A DNA stretch of 8,887 bases. It comes from Nitrospira sp. (lineage in GTDB: Bacteria > Nitrospirota > Nitrospiria > Nitrospirales > Nitrospiraceae). The notes beneath the pieces were generated by a model. The model worked only from the letters and a program-made list of their open reading frames with translations, had not been told where the DNA came from and did not search any database. How positions within the stretch are numbered: the stretch's first letter is position 1; each line of letters begins with the position of its first letter. Positions 6,583 through 8,887 of this stretch are shown one piece after another. The stretch is taken from the NCBI GenBank assembly GCA_015904055.1, contig JABMDE010000061.1, forward strand, positions 19,020 through 27,906, given 5' to 3'. A program made the position numbers and the translations under genes.

Positions 6583-7589
6583 ACTCCACCGCAGGCTCTT
6601 GTCCGGTTGATGACACCATTTCTCCGATCTGCCAACCCCGGTCGCCCAGCGCTGCCGCGGCGGCGAGCACGGCAGACACCGAATCGGACGGCGTCACAAG
6701 GATCAACCCGATTCCCATATTGAACACCCGATACATTTCTTCGCGATCGACCTGCCCCAAACGGCTCATCACGTCAAAAATCGGCGGCACCGGCCACGCC
6801 GTGCGGCTGATCTTGGCCCGCACCGCTTCCGGAAACACACGCGGCAAATTCTCTGTAATGCCTCCGCCGGTAATGTGCGCGATCCCTTTAATTGGACAAT
6901 CCTGGAGAAGGGAGAGAATCTGCTTCGCATAAATTCTGGTTGGTGTCAGCAACACCTCGCCGAGCGGACGATCGAGCTCAGGCAGCCGGCTCGTGACCAT
7001 CAATTTCGCCTGATCAAACAACACACGACGCGCCAGCGAATAGCCGTTGCTATGCAGTCCCGTCGACGCCAACCCGATGATCGCGTCGCCCGGCTTAATC
7101 GTCTTGCCGTCGACGATTTTGGATTTCTCGACGACTCCGACAGCGAAACCGGCCAGATCATACTCGCCGTCCGCATACATCGACGGCATCTCCGCCGTCT
7201 CTCCGCCGATCAGCGCGCACCCGGCTTGGCGGCAGCCTTCGGCGATCCCTTTAACAACGTCCTGAGCCTTCGGCACCGTCAACTTGCCCGTCGCAAAGTA
7301 GTCGAGGAAAAACAGTGGCTCCGCTCCACTCACGGCAATATCATTGACGCACATGGCGACAAGATCGATGCCGACCGTATCGTGCCGATCCATCATGAAC
7401 GCAATCTTCAGCTTGGTCCCGACACCATCGGTTCCTGTATCGATCGGCCCGCAAGCCGAACAACCCGCCAAACCCGCCCAGATCGGCCAGCACTTCAGGA
7501 CGAAAGGTTGAGCGAACAAGTGGCTTGATGCGGTCGACAAACTCGTCTCCTGCATCGATATCAACACCGGATTCACGATAGGTAGTCAT
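6572..7589 (-). pseudogene. purM: Phosphoribosylformylglycinamidine cyclo-ligase, frameshifted
   Basis: PurM (AIR synthetase) closes FGAM to AIR with ATP in purine synthesis. The N terminus, residues 1-51 ([13 protein letters not shown], then GGFGGLFGL and ADRY), reads from the ATG at 7589. The rest, from [10 protein letters not shown] through [21 protein letters not shown]-like LTPTRIY and [14 protein letters not shown] to the stop at 6572, is in another frame. Family alignment expects seven codons between the Tyr (7437-7439) and GTDG (7435), the conserved RxPVLVS strand. Only one base is present, so 20 nt are missing at about 7436. Restoring them gives 345 residues, the E. coli length. This is either a real knockout of a core gene or a sequence or assembly error. 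An alternative frame-2 start at 7576 would not restore the N-terminal motifs. Confidence 0.85.
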
Positions 7590-7700
7590 GGCAAATCAAG
7601 ACCGGGAAGGTTGAGGTTTAGGTCGAGGTCGAGCGGGAAGCCGGAACGATCACAGTCATTCTCAGCCAAAATCTTAGCCTCAACCTGTCTTCGGAGGCGC

Positions 7701-7730
7701 ATCTTAACGGAGAGGTCTTCCGGAGGTCAA
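7701..7730 (-). promoter_or_regulatory. Candidate sigma-70 promoter for purMN
   Basis: Reading the minus strand, TTGACC (7725-7730) and TAAGAT (7701-7706) are separated by 18 bases, a fair -35/-10 pair. It would give a start near 7694 and a leader of about 105 nt before the purM ATG. Between the boxes the + strand carries a direct repeat GAGGTC at 7712-7717 and 7723-7728, one helical turn apart, which could be an operator. Prediction only. Confidence 0.4.
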
Positions 7731-7775
7731 CGCAGCGTTCACGCTCTTCCAATGCTATTTCTCTTTTCACATTAC

Positions 7776-7891
7776 GGGGCGGCGGGCCGTTTCTCACTGC
7801 GCGCATCCACCGCGCACATCGTCCACACTACTGGACCAATCAAATGATCAGATGTGGGCGGTGGGCGAGCAAAGAAACGGCCCGCCGCCCC
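7776..7891. repeat. Long imperfect inverted repeat (19-nt perfect outer arms)
   Basis: The arms GGGGCGGCGGGCCGTTTCT (7776-7794) and its exact reverse complement (7873-7891) flank a 78-nt centre. The centre pairs further: CCACCGCGCACATC (7809 region) is complementary, with one mismatch, to GATGTGGGCGGTGG upstream of the right arm, and an inner GTCC/GGAC can form a small hairpin. The element lies in the 309-nt spacer between purM and the regulator, beginning 7 nt past the regulator stop. No T-run flanks either side and no target-site duplication is evident. It may be a REP/MITE-like element or a transcript-end structure. The remaining spacer (7590-7775) holds only the purM promoter candidate. 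Confidence 0.7.
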
Positions 7892-7898
7892 ACTCTCC

Positions 7899-8887
7899 TC
7901 ATCCCTCCGGCCTCATCTCCACATCCAGCAGTTTGATTTTTCGGTGCAGATGGCTTCGTTCGATCTGCAGATCTTCCGCCGTACGCGAGATATTCCAATG
8001 ATGCTCCCGAAGCTTGCGACCGATATATTCCTTTTCAAACGCATTCCGCGCGTCTCGCAGCGAATCGTAGGCTTTGGCAAAGAGCGGACTTGCAGCCTGG
8101 CCGCCTGCGTTGGAAGAGAAGGGCCGGCCGCGCGCCCCTGAATAGACATGGCTGCTTGCGAGGCGTCGATGGCATGCCCCGGCACCATGATCATCAGCCG
8201 CTCAATCAAGTTCCGCAGTTCGCGGATATTGCCCGGCCACTCATATTGCTGCAGAACAACCATGGCCTCCGGCGAAATCTCTTTCATCCGCAGTCCCTGC
8301 TCTTCGACATGGATTTTCATGAAGTGCCGAACCAACGCCGGAATATCATCCCGTCGCTCGCGCAACGACGGCACGACGACTGGCACCACGTTGAGACGGT
8401 AATACAGATCTTCGCGGAAATGCCCTTTCTGAATTTCTTTTTCCAGATCCTTGTTCGATGCCGCCAACACCCGCACATCCACCTTCATCAACTTGGTGCC
8501 ACCCACCCTTGTGAACTGCTGCTCTTGCAAGGCCCGCAACACCTTGGCCTGCGTATTCAGGCTCATATCCCCGATTTCATCGAGAAACAGCGTGCCGCCG
8601 TCGGCCTGCTCGAATTGCCCCCGCTTCATTGAGGTGGCCCCGGTAAAGGATCCCTTCTCATGACCAAACAGCTCACTCTCGATCAGCGTTTCAGGAATCG
8701 CTGCACAGTTCACGGCCACGAACGGATGGTCGGCTCTGGCACTGTGCATATGAATGGCACGCGCCACCAATTCCTTCCCCGTTCCATTTTCACCACCGAT
8801 CAACACCCGGCTGTTCGTCGGACCGGCGGTTTCAATCAATTGCCGCAGTTGCTGCATCGCCGGAGACTGTCCGACCAACTCGAATTT
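7899..8887 (-). CDS. Sigma-54-dependent NtrC-family regulator, 5' partial, apparent frameshift
   Basis: AAA+ activator that remodels sigma-54 RNA polymerase. Counting from the Leu at 8878, it shows GGENGTGKE (Walker A, 28-36), GSFTGA at 76-81 (the sigma-54 contact loop, with Ser in place of the usual Ala), [11 protein letters not shown] (Walker B, 94-104), [11 protein letters not shown] (arginine-finger region, 154-164) and WPGNIREL at 214-221. The receiver or sensor domain lies beyond the window edge. After about residue 246 the frame breaks. The expected Fis-type helix-turn-helix, [10 protein letters not shown] followed by [15 protein letters not shown], is encoded in the next frame and ends at a TGA at 7899-7901. 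One missing base (or two extra) within roughly 8110-8145, a GC-rich run, explains it. Without correction the protein would lose DNA binding. The [10 protein letters not shown] helix resembles NtrX-type regulators. Confidence 0.85.

Noticed and set aside
6875..7528. 217-codon plus-strand frame opposite purM
   Set aside because: It is a reverse-strand shadow of a clearly recognised gene. The translation is low-complexity, Arg/Gln/Asp-rich and lacks domain motifs.
8090..8632. 180-codon plus-strand frame opposite the AAA+ regulator
   Set aside because: The His/Gln/Leu-rich translation is typical of antisense to a GC-rich AAA+ gene. The minus-strand motifs account for this DNA.
1..8887. CRISPR array, tRNA, rRNA or IS element
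   Set aside because: I found no regularly spaced repeats, no tRNA-like cloverleaf with a TTCRA-type arm, no rRNA signatures and no transposase frame on either strand.

Overview
The window reads like a chromosomal stretch of a free-living bacterium. The gene content, a purMN pair beside an NtrC-type regulator and a COG1078-type HD phosphohydrolase, together with moderately high GC, suggests Nitrospira (Nitrospirota). That assignment is recall-based inference. There is no phage, plasmid, IS transposase, CRISPR, rRNA or tRNA signal.

Layout. 1-467 is the 3' part of a DUF2062 membrane protein, followed by a complete HD-domain phosphohydrolase (482-1900). From codon 349 of the HD gene onward, a block of about 2.3-2.7 kb is present twice in direct orientation: copy A at 1526-4198 and copy B at 4199-6539. 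Each copy carries, in order, the HD 3' end (+), a membrane-anchored four-cysteine protein of unknown function (-), a divergent regulatory region with a sigma-54-type promoter, a small secreted protein (+), and purN (-). At the internal junction (4198/4199) copy A purN has lost its 5' end, and copy B HD begins without its catalytic domain. The intact HD gene therefore lies on the left and the intact purN on the right. Further right are purM (-), which overlaps purN by 11 nt but carries an apparent 20-nt lesion, a 309-nt spacer with a long inverted repeat, and an NtrC-family sigma-54 activator (-) that runs off the window and appears to have a -1 frameshift before its HTH.

The most interesting point is how the two copies differ. 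They differ by about 7% in the HD fragment and about 9% in purN, yet almost all HD changes are synonymous (2 amino-acid changes from 27 base differences), even though one HD copy is a headless fragment. The sequences must therefore have diverged while both were complete genes in separate lineages. Either this is a true merodiploid formed by recombination between related strains, or it is a chimeric join of two strains during assembly. The purM and regulator lesions next door make assembly quality a serious question. As a by-product, the two copies act as a natural comparison. They highlight a 43-nt identical noncoding block and a conserved GG-N10-GC promoter ahead of the small secreted protein, and they show which parts of the locus vary (a stem-loop cluster after HD, and the body of the secreted protein).

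How the genes work together: purM and purN catalyse adjacent or near-adjacent steps of de novo purine synthesis and are translationally coupled. The HD enzyme plausibly acts on nucleotides. The divergent membrane/secreted pair looks like a separate envelope-associated, sigma-54-regulated cassette of unknown function.
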